Notes: a model not told the origin generated them from the letters alone. Counted from the first letter of the stretch, positions 9,171 through 19,031 are shown. The stretch: 64,000 nt of DNA from Blastococcus carthaginiensis (GCF_030731085.1 NZ_JASNFN010000002.1:124001-188000), one strand, 5' to 3'. Translations and numbers: made by a program.

Positions 9171-11606
9171 TCACCTCGTCCCGGGGGCTGTCTCGGATGC
9201 ACGGGATGCGACGAGCAGCTGCCCCAGGGCCAGCCCGCCGTCGTTCGGAGGCACCAGGCGGTGCCGCAGCACGGTGAAACCGTCCGCCGCCAGCGCCCGG
9301 CCGGTCGCCGAGAGCAGCAGCGCGTTCTGGAAGACACCGCCGGTCAGCCCGACGGCGGGCAGGCCCCGCTCGGCACGCAGCCGGCGGGCGAGGACGACGA
9401 CCAGGCCGGCGACCGCGGCGTGGAAACGGGCCCCGATCACCCCGGCCGGCACCCCGGCCCGCACGTCCTCGACGACCGCACGGACGACCGGCCCCGGGTC
9501 CGCGACGACCGGTTCGCCGTCGACGACGCCGAACCGGTAACCCTGCTCACCCGGGGGGACGCAACGGGCCTGCGCCTCGAGCTCGATGGCTGCCTGCGCC
9601 TCGAAGTCCACGACGTGGCGGACCCCGGCCAGAGAGGCGACGGCGTCGAAGAGCCGGCCCATGCTGGAGGTGGGCACGCAGCCGAGCCCGGTCCGCAGCT
9701 GGTGCGCCAGCGCGAGACGTTCGCGGCCCGGGCAGGCCGCCACCGGGGGGAGGTCGTCGTCCCAGGGCACCCCGGCGGCGGCCAGGTGCGCCAGCGCCAT
9801 CCGGTACGGGCGCTGCACGCTGGCGTCGCCGCCGGCCAGCGGTACGTAGCCCAGGTGGGCGAACCGGTCGAACCCCGCGTAGTCGGCGACCAGCACCTCA
9901 CCCCCCCACACCGCACCGTCGGTCCCGTAGCCGGTGCCGTCGAAGGCCATCCCGACGACCGCCGCACTGCCGTCGTACCCGTGCTCGGCCATCAGCGCGG
10001 CGACGTGGGCGTGGTGGTGCTGCACCGTGTCCACCGGCCGTCCGGCCGCGTGCTCGTGCGCCCAGGCCCGGCTCCGGTAGCCGGGGTGGGCATCGGCGAC
10101 CAGCCGCTGCGGCCGGACGCCGGTCAGCTCCTCCAGGTGGCGCTCGGCCGCGGTGGCGGCCTGCCAGGTGGCCAGGTCGTCCATGTCGCCGATGTGGCCG
10201 GACAGCCAGGCCCGCCGCCCGCTGCCGACGGCGCAGGCGTTCTTCAGGTCGGCGCCGACGGCGAGCGTCGGCGGCACGGAGACCGGCAGCGCCACCGGGA
10301 GCGGTGCGTAGCCACGGGATCGGCGGACGGGGACGACCTCGCCGTCCACCACCCGCAGCACGGAGTCGTCGCAGGGCACGTGGATCGGCCGGTCGTGCCG
10401 CAGCCATCCGTCGGCCAGCCCGGCCAGCCGGGTCAGCGCCTCGTCGTCGTCGGCGACGATCGGCTCCCCGCCGAGGTTGCCCGAGGTGAGCACGAGCGCG
10501 GCCGGGCCGGGGCCGTCCGGGCCGTCGCCGAGCAGCAGGTGGTGCAGTGGCGTGTAGGGCAGCAGCACACCGAGGTCGGGATTGCCGGGGGCGACCGCGT
10601 CGGCGACCTCGCCCGCGCCGGTACGGCGCGGGAGCAGCACGATCGGCCGGGCGCGGTCGGTGAGCAGCCGTGCGGCCGGCTCGTCGACGACGGTCAGCCG
10701 CTCGGCGGTGGCGAGGTCCCGCACCAGCACGGCGAACGGCTTGGCCCCCCGGTGCTTGCGCGCCCGCAGGGCGGCGACGGCGGCGTCGTCCCCGGCACGG
10801 CACGCCAGGTGGTACCCGCCGAGCCCCTTGACGGCGAGCACGCCGCCTCCGGCGAGCAACCGGCGGGCCGCGGCCAACGCGGGTTCGGTGCCGGTCACCG
10901 GCTCGCCCGCCGGCGCCACGAACTCCAGGCGGGGCCCGCAGTCCGGGCAGGCGATCGGCTGGGCGTGGAAGCGGCGGTCGGTCGGATCGCGGTACTCCCG
11001 GGCGCAGGCTGCGCACATCGGGAAACCGGCCATGGTGGTGTTCGCCCGGTCGTACGGCAGATCAGTGGTGATCGTGAACCGCGGGCCGCAGTGGGTGCAG
11101 GTGAGGAACGGGTGCCGGTAGCGCCGGTCGGCCGGGTCGCCCAGCTCGGCGAGGCAGTCGTCGCAGGTGGCCACGTCGGGGGACGCCAGGGTGCGGCCTG
11201 CCGACGAATGCGCCGAGGCGTCGATCCGGAAGCCGCTGTCGCCGCACGGCGGCACCGGTGTCTCCAGCACCCGTTCCACGACGGCCAGCGGTGGCGGCTC
11301 GGTGCGCAATCGTGCGGCGAAGGCGGCCACCGCGGTCGGCGTGCCCTCGACCTCGGCCACGACCCCGCCGCTGTCGTTGTGCACCGCTCCGGCCAGCCCG
11401 AGCTCGGTGGCCAGCGCATGCACGAAAGGCCGGAAACCCACGCCCTGGACGATGCCGTGGACGACGAACCTGCGGCGCGACCGGGCGGGACCGGGCACCG
11501 GCGCCGGACCGGACGGCCCGATCCGCACGCCGGTGACCACCCCGCTGTCCCGGTCGACAGCACCGCCGCACGCCGCCGCGGACGCGGGCGACGGACCACG
11601 GCTCAC
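9171..11606 (-). CDS. hypF: Hydrogenase maturation protein HypF (carbamoyltransferase)
   Basis: HypF makes the carbamoyl group for the CN ligands from carbamoyl phosphate. Domains in order: an acylphosphatase domain (VVHGIVQGVGFRPFVHALA), two zinc fingers (CDDCLAEL ... CTHCGP and CAACAREY ... CPDCGP), a YrdC-like domain, and a Kae1-like carbamoyltransfer domain with QHHHAHVAALMAEHG. The GTG at 11606 overlaps the stop of the upstream 35-codon gene as GTGA and gives 811 residues. That is about 40 longer than usual before the acylphosphatase domain, so the in-frame GTG codons a little downstream are also possible starts. Confidence 0.93.
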   Translation of the reverse strand: MSRGPSPASAAACGGAVDRDSGVVTGVRIGPSGPAPVPGPARSRRRFVVHGIVQGVGFRPFVHALATELGLAGAVHNDSGGVVAEVEGTPTAVAAFAARLRTEPPPLAVVERVLETPVPPCGDSGFRIDASAHSSAGRTLASPDVATCDDCLAELGDPADRRYRHPFLTCTHCGPRFTITTDLPYDRANTTMAGFPMCAACAREYRDPTDRRFHAQPIACPDCGPRLEFVAPAGEPVTGTEPALAAARRLLAGGGVLAVKGLGGYHLACRAGDDAAVAALRARKHRGAKPFAVLVRDLATAERLTVVDEPAARLLTDRARPIVLLPRRTGAGEVADAVAPGNPDLGVLLPYTPLHHLLLGDGPDGPGPAALVLTSGNLGGEPIVADDDEALTRLAGLADGWLRHDRPIHVPCDDSVLRVVDGEVVPVRRSRGYAPLPVALPVSVPPTLAVGADLKNACAVGSGRRAWLSGHIGDMDDLATWQAATAAERHLEELTGVRPQRLVADAHPGYRSRAWAHEHAAGRPVDTVQHHHAHVAALMAEHGYDGSAAVVGMAFDGTGYGTDGAVWGGEVLVADYAGFDRFAHLGYVPLAGGDASVQRPYRMALAHLAAAGVPWDDDLPPVAACPGRERLALAHQLRTGLGCVPTSSMGRLFDAVASLAGVRHVVDFEAQAAIELEAQARCVPPGEQGYRFGVVDGEPVVADPGPVVRAVVEDVRAGVPAGVIGARFHAAVAGLVVVLARRLRAERGLPAVGLTGGVFQNALLLSATGRALAADGFTVLRHRLVPPNDGGLALGQLLVASRASETAPGTR

Positions 11607-11710
11607 ATCCGCTCGATCTTCACGTAGCGGACCAGCGCAGGGAACTCCTTCCACAGCAACCCGACGGCCACCACCAGCGGGAACAGCAGCACCCACTTCG
11701 GTATGTACAT
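11603..11710 (-). CDS. 35-residue single-span membrane peptide in hydrogenase operon
   Basis: A real small gene judging from its excellent AGGAGG five bases before the ATG and its stop overlapping hypF as GTGA. The product starts MYIPKWVLLFPLVVAVGLL, a clear transmembrane helix, and continues with a basic/aromatic tail ending VKIERM. It resembles the tiny actinobacterial proteins named DUF6893, from memory and unverified. Given the operon, a role in membrane attachment of the hydrogenase is a reasonable guess, but no function can be read from the sequence. Confidence 0.75.
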   Translation of the reverse strand: MYIPKWVLLFPLVVAVGLLWKEFPALVRYVKIERM

Positions 11711-11758
11711 GGTCTCCTCCTGACCTCGGTGCCGCCCCCGTCCGGGCTCGTGCCGCGA

Positions 11759-11983
11759 TCAACCGGGCGGCAGGTTGGGCATGATCGGCAGGATCGCGTC
11801 GTGCTTCTTCGGGTTGATCCCGGTGGAGCGGCGCGCGTCGGCCGTGCCGTCCGGATGGTGCCCGGTCTGACCCTCGTAGGGGCCGTGGTTGCCCTGCTTC
11901 ACCCCCTTGGTGTGGGACCCCGTGTCGGGCCGGGCATCGGGTTTGCCGACCCGGATCCCGGCCGGCCTGTTCTCGGTCGTCAT
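11759..11983 (-). CDS. 74-residue hydrophilic protein of unknown function in hydrogenase operon
   Basis: AGGAG lies six bases before the ATG. The product is very polar and rich in Gly, Asp, His and Lys (GVKQGNHGPYEGQTGHH, INPKKHDAILPIMPNLPPG), has no cysteine and no membrane segment, and looks partly disordered. I do not recognise the family. It sits between the DUF5947 gene and the 35-residue membrane peptide, 48 bases before the latter, within the hydrogenase transcript. It may be an accessory subunit or a maturation factor. Confidence 0.65.
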   Translation of the reverse strand: MTTENRPAGIRVGKPDARPDTGSHTKGVKQGNHGPYEGQTGHHPDGTADARRSTGINPKKHDAILPIMPNLPPG

Positions 11984-11995
11984 CGGCTTCTCCTG

Positions 11996-12601
11996 TCAGT
12001 AGGTGCTGCGCCGCGGCTCGGCCAGCCCGTCGAAGAACTCCCGGATCGCCGGCCAGACCGTGCTGCCGCCGGAGAGCCCCCTCCACTCCCGCTTGATCAC
12101 GGCGACCAGCCGGTAGCAGTCGTCGATCGGGACCAGCCAGTGCTCGTCGGCGCCGCGGGCGGTGTCGAGCAGCAGCGCCTGCACACCGGGAGCCAAGCCG
12201 GCCAGCTCCGGGCAGCGCTGTTGCAGGGCCTGCCACGTGCCGGCGTCGACCTCCGACCGGGTCGGACCCATGGGACTGGGATAGTTCGCGAGCACCGATC
12301 CGTCGCACTGCACGACGAAGAAGACCAGACCCACCGGCACGCCGAGCTCCTTCGGCGACAGGTCGGCCAGCCGGAGCCGGGTCTCCGGGACGAGCTGGTA
12401 GTGCCCACGGCCGGCGGCATCGCGCTGGAACAGCAACGTGCAGGCCTGGCAGGTGCACATCAGCTCCCCGGCCTGCTGGTCGAGGACGTGCCGGTGCTGC
12501 TCCGGCACGGCGAGCCCGCACATGTCGCAGCATTCGGTGTTCTCGGCCGGTGTGCTCGACGACCGGCGGACGACCCGCTCCAGTGCTCCGGCGCTCGTCA
12601 C
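11996..12601 (-). CDS. DUF5947 family protein
   Basis: A 201-residue protein with an N-terminal zinc-binding-like region (CCDMCGLAVPEQHRHV ... CTCQACTLLF) followed by a conserved domain (GLVFFVVQCDGSVLANYPSPMGPT). I recognise it as DUF5947, which is found beside hydrogenases in actinobacteria; its function is unknown. I start it at the GTG at 12601, because it overlaps the stop of the NifU-like gene as GTGA, although the frame is open upstream. It may act in Fe-S or nickel-site handling, by operon context only. Confidence 0.8.
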   Translation of the reverse strand: MTSAGALERVVRRSSSTPAENTECCDMCGLAVPEQHRHVLDQQAGELMCTCQACTLLFQRDAAGRGHYQLVPETRLRLADLSPKELGVPVGLVFFVVQCDGSVLANYPSPMGPTRSEVDAGTWQALQQRCPELAGLAPGVQALLLDTARGADEHWLVPIDDCYRLVAVIKREWRGLSGGSTVWPAIREFFDGLAEPRRSTY

Positions 12602-13296
12602 GGCACCCGCTGAGGTGGCGAGCGCAGCAGCGCATCGAGCGGGATGAAGGTGGCCGGGCGGGGCGCTTCGATCGTCACCGCCCGGACCTCCGACAGCTCC
12701 GGCGCGGCCGCCAGCACCGCGTCCCGGACGACGTCGCCCAACGGGGCGGCCGCCGACGAACAGCCACACCCGCTCCCGCCCTCCTCGACGACCTGCACCT
12801 CCGCCACGCCGGCGCCGATGCGGAGGAGCGTGATCTCGCCCTTCGATCCGACCTCGGCCCGGACCTCGTCGAGCGCCCGGGCGATCCGCTCCTCGACGGG
12901 GGCCGGGTGGATGCCGTGCAGCGCCAGCAGGTGTCCGAGCAGGTCGTCTCCGGTGAAGGCCTCGACGAGCGGCGTCCCCGTGGAACTCGTTGCGCCGGAT
13001 GCGTAGGCCATCGCCCGGGTGAGCGCCGCACCGTAGACCTCCGCCAGCGCGGCGACGGCTTCGAGGGCCAGCTCGCCGGCCGGGCCCGGGATCTCCTCCA
13101 CCCGACCGAGCAGCTCGTCGAGGTCGGCGAGGCGCTGCTCGACCTCCGCGTCGCCGAGCGGGTGCCCTGCCGGTGACTGTTCGTCCGGCGGCGGCACGCC
13201 GGCAGCGGCGAACAGCCCGGCGACCGCCGCGTCCGCCGCGCCGGCCACGGCATGATCGGTCGCGGCGTGATCGGTCAGAGCGGGCTCAGCCACCAT
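12598..13296 (-). CDS. NifU-like Fe-S scaffold protein
   Basis: A 232-residue protein. Its C-terminal 80 or so residues match the NifU C-terminal fold (EITLLRIGAGVAEVQVVEEG ... VVRDAVLAAAPELSEVRAVTIE). The usual CxxC cluster-binding motif is replaced by GSGCGCSS, so only C-x-C is present. The N-terminal 140 residues are helical and family-specific. The ATG lies 11 bases inside the end of hhyL, so it is coupled to the large subunit. It may deliver Fe-S clusters to the small subunit or serve in electron transfer, both inferred from position. Confidence 0.8.
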   Translation of the reverse strand: MVAEPALTDHAATDHAVAGAADAAVAGLFAAAGVPPPDEQSPAGHPLGDAEVEQRLADLDELLGRVEEIPGPAGELALEAVAALAEVYGAALTRAMAYASGATSSTGTPLVEAFTGDDLLGHLLALHGIHPAPVEERIARALDEVRAEVGSKGEITLLRIGAGVAEVQVVEEGGSGCGCSSAAAPLGDVVRDAVLAAAPELSEVRAVTIEAPRPATFIPLDALLRSPPQRVP

Positions 13297-15082
13297 TGCC
13301 GGCTCCGAACATCGGCGAGTGCAGCTTCTGCAGCGTGCGTCCCTCGCCGAGGTACATGTGCACGCCGCACGGCAGGCACGGGTCGAAGCTGCGCACCGCG
13401 CGCATGATGTCGATGCCGCGGAAGTCGTCCGGCCCGTTCTCCTCGAAGATCGGCATGTCCTGCACCGCCTCCTCGTACGGGCCCGGCGTGCCGTACATGT
13501 CGCGGGGGCTGGCGTTCCACGGGGTGGGCGGATAGGGGTGGTAGTTGGCGATCTTGCCGTCCTTGATCACCAGGTGGTGGGACAGCACGCCGCGGACGGC
13601 CTCGTGGAAGCCGACGCCGATCGCCTCGTCGGGCACCTCGAAGTCCTGGAAGACCTTGGTGTCGCCAGCGCGCATCCGCGCCATGCCCTGCTCGAGGAAG
13701 TAGATCGCCATGGCCGCGGTGTAGGCGATGTAGTAGACGCGGGCCCGGTCCCGCTCGAGCGCGTTGGACCACTTCGGGATCGTCCACTCGATCGTCTGCT
13801 CGGGCAGCTCGTGGCTCTTGGGCAGGCTGATCTGCACGCTGTGCCCGGTGGACTTGACGTACGGGGTGTCCACGAGCCCGGCCAGCGCCGTCGTGTACAG
13901 GCGGGCGAACGGGCCACCGCCGGTGTCCAGCGCGAGGTGCTCGCCGGTGTCCGGGTGCAGCCAGCGTGGGCTCATCACCCAGCTGTACTTGTCGCCGAAG
14001 TCCCGCTTGCCGGGGGCGGGGAGCGTCGTCTGGTTCCACGGGTGGCGCATGTCCACCGGGTTGCCGAGCGGGTCGTGCGTGACGAACGGCTCCTCGTTGA
14101 CCCAGTCCTGGTAGTAGGAGCTGCCGAGCAGGATCCGCATCCCCAGGTTGATGTCGACCAGGTCGGTGGTGAGCAGCTTCCCGTCGATGACGATGCCCGG
14201 GGTCACGTACATCGCCTTGCCCCACTCGTTCATGTTCTCGTACGAGTAGTCGACGACCTCCGGATCCTGGAAGGCGCCCCAGCAGCCGAGCAGTACGCGC
14301 CGCCGACCGACCTCCTCGTAGCCGGGCAGGGCCTCATACCAGAAGTCGAAGACGTCGTCGTTGAGCGCGACCGCCTTCTTGCAGAAGTCCAGGATCGAGA
14401 TCAGCTTGCTCAGGTAGTCGGTGAACAGCGTCGGCTCGGGCATCGTGCCCACCCCGCCGGGATAGACCGTGGAGGGGTGCACGTGCCGGCCCTCCATCAG
14501 GCAGAACATCTCCCGGGTGGTCCGGCTGACCTTCAGCGCCTCCTTGTACACGTCGCCTTCGAACGGGTTGAACGCGCGCATGATGTCGGCGATCGTCCGG
14601 TAGCCGTGCATGCCGGCGTGCGGTGCCTCGGTGTTCTCCGCCCGCGCCAGCACGCTGGGGTTGGTGTCCTTGACCATCGCCTCGCAGAAGTCCACGAAGA
14701 CGAGGTTGTCCTGGAAGATCGTGTGGTCGAACAGGTACTCGGCCGCCTCGCCGAGGTTCATGATCCACTCGGCCATCGGTGGCGTCTTGATCCCGTAGGC
14801 CATGTTCTGGGCGTACACGGAGCAGGTGGTGTGGTTGTCGCCGCAGATGCCGCAGATCCGGCTGGTGATGAATCCGGCGTCCCGCGGGTCCTTGCCCTTC
14901 ATGAAGACCGAGTAGCCGCGGAACAGCGACGAGGTGCTGTGGCACTCGGCCACCCGCTGGTTGGCGAAGTCGATCTTCGTGTAGATGCCGAGGTTGCCGA
15001 TGATCCGGGTGATCGGGTCCCAGGACATCTCGACGAGTTGCCCGGGCTCTGCTGCGGCGGGGCGTCGCTCCGTCGTCGTCAT
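13286..15082 (-). CDS. hhyL: Group 1h [NiFe]-hydrogenase large subunit
   Basis: This is the catalytic subunit that splits H2. The NiFe ligands are in the L1 motif RICGICGDNH (residues 75-84) and the L2 motif DPCLPCGVH (567-575). The 23 residues after that histidine form the C-terminal extension that a protease clips after nickel insertion, and a matching protease gene lies upstream in the operon. The L1 sequence, with GDNHTTCSVYAQNMAYG following, is that of the group 1h/5 high-affinity enzymes known to oxidise atmospheric H2 in Streptomyces, Mycobacterium and Ralstonia. There is no Tat signal, as expected. GAGGAGCAGGAC precedes the ATG. Confidence 0.95.
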   Translation of the reverse strand: MTTTERRPAAAEPGQLVEMSWDPITRIIGNLGIYTKIDFANQRVAECHSTSSLFRGYSVFMKGKDPRDAGFITSRICGICGDNHTTCSVYAQNMAYGIKTPPMAEWIMNLGEAAEYLFDHTIFQDNLVFVDFCEAMVKDTNPSVLARAENTEAPHAGMHGYRTIADIMRAFNPFEGDVYKEALKVSRTTREMFCLMEGRHVHPSTVYPGGVGTMPEPTLFTDYLSKLISILDFCKKAVALNDDVFDFWYEALPGYEEVGRRRVLLGCWGAFQDPEVVDYSYENMNEWGKAMYVTPGIVIDGKLLTTDLVDINLGMRILLGSSYYQDWVNEEPFVTHDPLGNPVDMRHPWNQTTLPAPGKRDFGDKYSWVMSPRWLHPDTGEHLALDTGGGPFARLYTTALAGLVDTPYVKSTGHSVQISLPKSHELPEQTIEWTIPKWSNALERDRARVYYIAYTAAMAIYFLEQGMARMRAGDTKVFQDFEVPDEAIGVGFHEAVRGVLSHHLVIKDGKIANYHPYPPTPWNASPRDMYGTPGPYEEAVQDMPIFEENGPDDFRGIDIMRAVRSFDPCLPCGVHMYLGEGRTLQKLHSPMFGAGNGG

Positions 15083-15125
15083 GTCCTGCTCCTCGGGTCG
15101 TGGGCTGTCCGGTCGAGTTCGGTTC

Positions 15126-16190
<1,065 letters not shown>

Positions 16191-16236
16191 CGCGTGCTCC
16201 TCCCTCGCCGGTTCCCTGTCGTCCCTGGGTGCGCGT

Positions 16237-16782
16237 TCACGTGCGGGGCCTGCCTTGCAGCCGGTCCCGCAACCGGTCGTAGATCGCCGCGACCGGCGCG
16301 GCGATAGTCAGCAGCGGCGGCTCGTCCGGGGCGGCCGGGTGCGGCCGGGTCGGCGCCTTCTGCTTGGCCGCGTCGAGCTCGGCCCCCAGTTCGGCCAGCG
16401 CCTGCTCGTCGAGCTCCCGGCGCAGCCTCGGCATGAGCTCGTCCTCGTCCTCCCGGACGTGCGCGGTGACGATCTCCCGCAGCGTCGCCATGGCCCCGTC
16501 GGTCCGCTCGTCGCCCTCGCCCTGCCGGTCGAGGTCGATCAGCTGGCGCTTGACCGCGGCGTGCCGGTCCAGGCGCCGGCTGATCACGGCGTCCCCGTCG
16601 GGCAGCACCCGCTTCGCCAGCGGGTAGAACATCAGCTCCTCCAGGGCTGCATGCTTGGACAGCTCCCGCACGAGCACTTCGACCACGCCGCGGCGCTGGG
16701 CGTCGGAGGCCGCGGCGGAGTAGTCGCGGAACAGCTGCTCGACCATCCGGTGGTCGTGGCTGAGCAGTTCGATGGCGTCCAT
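16237..16782 (-). CDS. Hemerythrin-domain protein
   Basis: A 181-residue HHE protein. It has the diiron ligand pattern: His residues in LLSHDHRMVE, HAALEELMFYP (HxxxE), a His in RLDRHAAVK, and HVREDEDELMPRL (HxxxxD). Hemerythrins bind O2 or NO reversibly or sense them. It lies 46 bases upstream of hhyS in the same direction, so it probably belongs to the operon. Local O2 handling for the hydrogenase is a plausible but unproven role. The C-terminus (LTIAAPVAAIYDRLRDRLQGR) is an amphipathic extension. Confidence 0.85.
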   Translation of the reverse strand: MDAIELLSHDHRMVEQLFRDYSAAASDAQRRGVVEVLVRELSKHAALEELMFYPLAKRVLPDGDAVISRRLDRHAAVKRQLIDLDRQGEGDERTDGAMATLREIVTAHVREDEDELMPRLRRELDEQALAELGAELDAAKQKAPTRPHPAAPDEPPLLTIAAPVAAIYDRLRDRLQGRPRT

Positions 16783-16815
16783 CGCCGTCCTTCCCTCGTG
16801 CGTCGCGGACGTCGG

Positions 16816-17364
16816 TCAGGCGACCTCGGCGGCGGCTCCTTCCCGGTCGTGCGGTCGCGGCAGCAGGTCCCGGACGACGTCGACGGCCAGCCGGCACGCG
16901 GGCTCGACCGCGGCCCGCACCTGCTCGGACAGCTCCATGCGCTCCTCGAGCACGCCGGGGCGGCAGCCGACCACGAGCACCCGCTCGACCGGACCGCCCT
17001 GGCCGGCGGTCCCGCCCAGACCGCGCAGCAGGTCGATGACCGCCAGCGGGCTCATCCCGTGCGCGTCGACCGCCGGCACCGCGAGGACGTCGGGTCGCCG
17101 GCCGCCGTCGCCGAGCGGGACCTCGAGGACGGCGAGGGTGCCGGGCGGCTCGGTGAGCGGGACGGCGTCGACCAGGACGACCGTCGAGTACCGGCCGTCG
17201 AGCAGCTCGTAGGCCAGGTGCACGCCGCGGATCCCGTAGTCGACGACGTCGACGCCGTCCGGCAGGTCGGCGCGGTCGATGCGGGTGGCCACCTCGACGC
17301 CGAAGCCGTCGTCCCCCAGGAAGACGTTGCCGATGCCGGCGATCAGCACGCGGCCCGCGCTCAT
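16816..17364 (-). CDS. Hydrogenase maturation endopeptidase (HyaD/HoxM family)
   Basis: This protease removes the C-terminal extension of the large subunit once nickel is in place. The start shows the family signature IAGIGNVFLGDDGFGVE. The nickel-sensing acids lie in GDDGFG and VLVDAVPL, and the third ligand is the histidine of DAHGMSP. At 182 residues it is the normal length plus a short acidic tail. Its ATG overlaps the stop of the upstream 500-residue gene (ATGA). It lies in the same operon as hhyL, whose 23-residue extension it presumably cuts. Confidence 0.92.
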   Translation of the reverse strand: MSAGRVLIAGIGNVFLGDDGFGVEVATRIDRADLPDGVDVVDYGIRGVHLAYELLDGRYSTVVLVDAVPLTEPPGTLAVLEVPLGDGGRRPDVLAVPAVDAHGMSPLAVIDLLRGLGGTAGQGGPVERVLVVGCRPGVLEERMELSEQVRAAVEPACRLAVDVVRDLLPRPHDREGAAAEVA

Positions 17365-18863
17365 CGGGGGCCGTCCCCGGGCAGCGGTTCGATCTCCTCG
17401 GGCGCGAACTGGTAGTGCCGGCCGTACCAGTCGAACAGGTCGGCGCCCGGGTCGTCCTCCAGCACGACCGCCACGAACCGGGTGCCGTCGACGTCGAGCA
17501 GGACGGCCTCGACCCGGGCCGTGCGCCCGGCGAGGAAGACGTCGTGCGCGTCGGTGCCGTGCGGGCGGGGGCGCAGCCGCACACGCGATCCTCGGGACAC
17601 GCGCACGCCGTCGACGAGGACGTCGTCGGTCTCCGGGCGGACGTCGTCATCCGCCCCGGGCTCCCACCAGGCCCGCTCCTCCGGCCGGACCGCGGGCGCC
17701 GTTCGTCGGACCGGCCGCAGCGACCGCACCGCCCCGTGCAGCCGGGCGAGGATCTCCTCCGGGAGGTGGTCGACGCGATCCAGCAGCGCCGCCGCCTGCG
17801 GGTCGGTCGCGCGGACCTCGCGCTTCTCCTCGTCGGTCAGCGTCATCGTGCGCAGCGACAGGATCTCGTCGATCTCGCCGGAGTCGAACAGCGGGCCGGG
17901 GCTCTCCGGGGCGATCTGCGGGTGGTCGTAGAGGATGATCGGCGAGGAGAGGACGACGTCCCGCCCGCCGTCCCGGCCGGCCAGGACCGGATAGGTGTGC
18001 ACGTTGTGGCACTCCCCTGCGGCGACGGCGGCCCACACCGGCGGTTCGAGCAGCGAGACGAAGCGGCTCCCCCGGAGCGCCAGCAGGCTGTGCGCGGCCA
18101 CCAGCGAGACCCGCAGCGCATCCGGTCGCGAGGCGATCTCCCGCGCCTCCGCGGTGTTCTCGACGACCAGCCGCAGCCGGTGCAGAGGGAACGGTGCCTC
18201 CGCCGGCGACAGCTCGAGGCGCATCGCCGCCTGCACCGGCCGGCGGCGCCGCACGATCCGGCCGACCGTGACGCCGGACCCGCTGCGCAGCTCCTCGATC
18301 TCCTCGCCGCCGGGAGCGGTCGCCGGCCACGTCCGCGGCGCATCGCGCAGTTCGTCCAGCCCGCAGTCGACCTCGAACTCGCGGGGCACGGCCTCGTCGA
18401 AGGTGAGGTGCCGCTGCCCGTCGACGTCGAGCGCATCGACCTCCGCCCAGCCGCCGTCCGGCGTCGGCGCCTCGACCGCACGGTGCTGCACCTGCAGGAA
18501 GCGCAGCAGGACCCGCACCGAGCGGACCTCGGAACCGGACCGCGGCTCCAGCAGGCAGTCGGTCTGCTGGTACCAGGCGTCGGCGGAGCCGGCGACGCTG
18601 GTGTCGGCCGCGCCCGCCGCCGCCACGAAGTCACGCGGGGCCAGCACGCCGAACTGCCAGCGCACCCGGTTCTTCGGCGAGGACCGCCGGTACGGGTAGA
18701 GGAGGTAGCCCTCGTAGAGGACGGCGTCGGCGACGGCCACGGCGTGCTCCAGCCCCGACGGCGCGACCACTGCGGCGCCGGGAGCGATGGACGACCGCAG
18801 CAGGGTCACGGGAGCCTGGCCGCCCTCCGGCGGCAGGCCGTCCTGCCGGGCCGCCGCGCTCAC
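17361..18863 (-). CDS. Conserved protein of unknown function in hhy operon, about 500 aa
   Basis: The frame is open far upstream. I choose the GTG at 18863 because it overlaps the stop of a short upstream frame as GTGA; the GTG at 18809 is the main alternative. Recognisable blocks include AVLYEGYLLYPYRRSSPKNRVRWQFGVL near the N-terminus, CHNVHTYPVLAG, SPIILYDHPQIAPESPG and FDSGEIDEILSLRTMTLTDEEK. No catalytic motif, membrane segment or signal is evident. From memory, similar proteins accompany Hhy-type hydrogenases. It is coupled to the protease gene by ATGA, so it is likely needed for hydrogenase assembly or function. Confidence 0.75.
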   Translation of the reverse strand: MSAAARQDGLPPEGGQAPVTLLRSSIAPGAAVVAPSGLEHAVAVADAVLYEGYLLYPYRRSSPKNRVRWQFGVLAPRDFVAAAGAADTSVAGSADAWYQQTDCLLEPRSGSEVRSVRVLLRFLQVQHRAVEAPTPDGGWAEVDALDVDGQRHLTFDEAVPREFEVDCGLDELRDAPRTWPATAPGGEEIEELRSGSGVTVGRIVRRRRPVQAAMRLELSPAEAPFPLHRLRLVVENTAEAREIASRPDALRVSLVAAHSLLALRGSRFVSLLEPPVWAAVAAGECHNVHTYPVLAGRDGGRDVVLSSPIILYDHPQIAPESPGPLFDSGEIDEILSLRTMTLTDEEKREVRATDPQAAALLDRVDHLPEEILARLHGAVRSLRPVRRTAPAVRPEERAWWEPGADDDVRPETDDVLVDGVRVSRGSRVRLRPRPHGTDAHDVFLAGRTARVEAVLLDVDGTRFVAVVLEDDPGADLFDWYGRHYQFAPEEIEPLPGDGPR

Positions 18864-18958
18864 CGCGCGACGGCTTCCGCGATCAGATGTTCCCCAGCGA
18901 CCGGGTCGGGTGGCCGGGGCCGCAGGCACCGCGGAGCGTGAAGACCGACGTCCCGCAT
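18860..18958 (-). CDS. Possible short coupled ORF (32 codons) before the unknown hhy-operon gene
   Basis: This frame starts with ATG at 18958 (or a GTG three codons earlier) and ends IAEAVAR, with its TGA overlapping the likely GTG of the 500-residue gene. The peptide is Arg/Pro-rich and has no recognisable domain. GTGA coupling is used at three other points in this operon, which is the only argument for it. It could equally be untranslated leader in the gap of about 170 bases after hypB. Confidence 0.25.
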   Translation of the reverse strand: MRDVGLHAPRCLRPRPPDPVAGEHLIAEAVAR

Positions 18959-19031
18959 CCGCTTCACCCCTGTGGGCTGCCGCTCGATTCGTGGATGTGA
19001 CGTCGAGCACACACCCGACCGTCGAGGTCTG

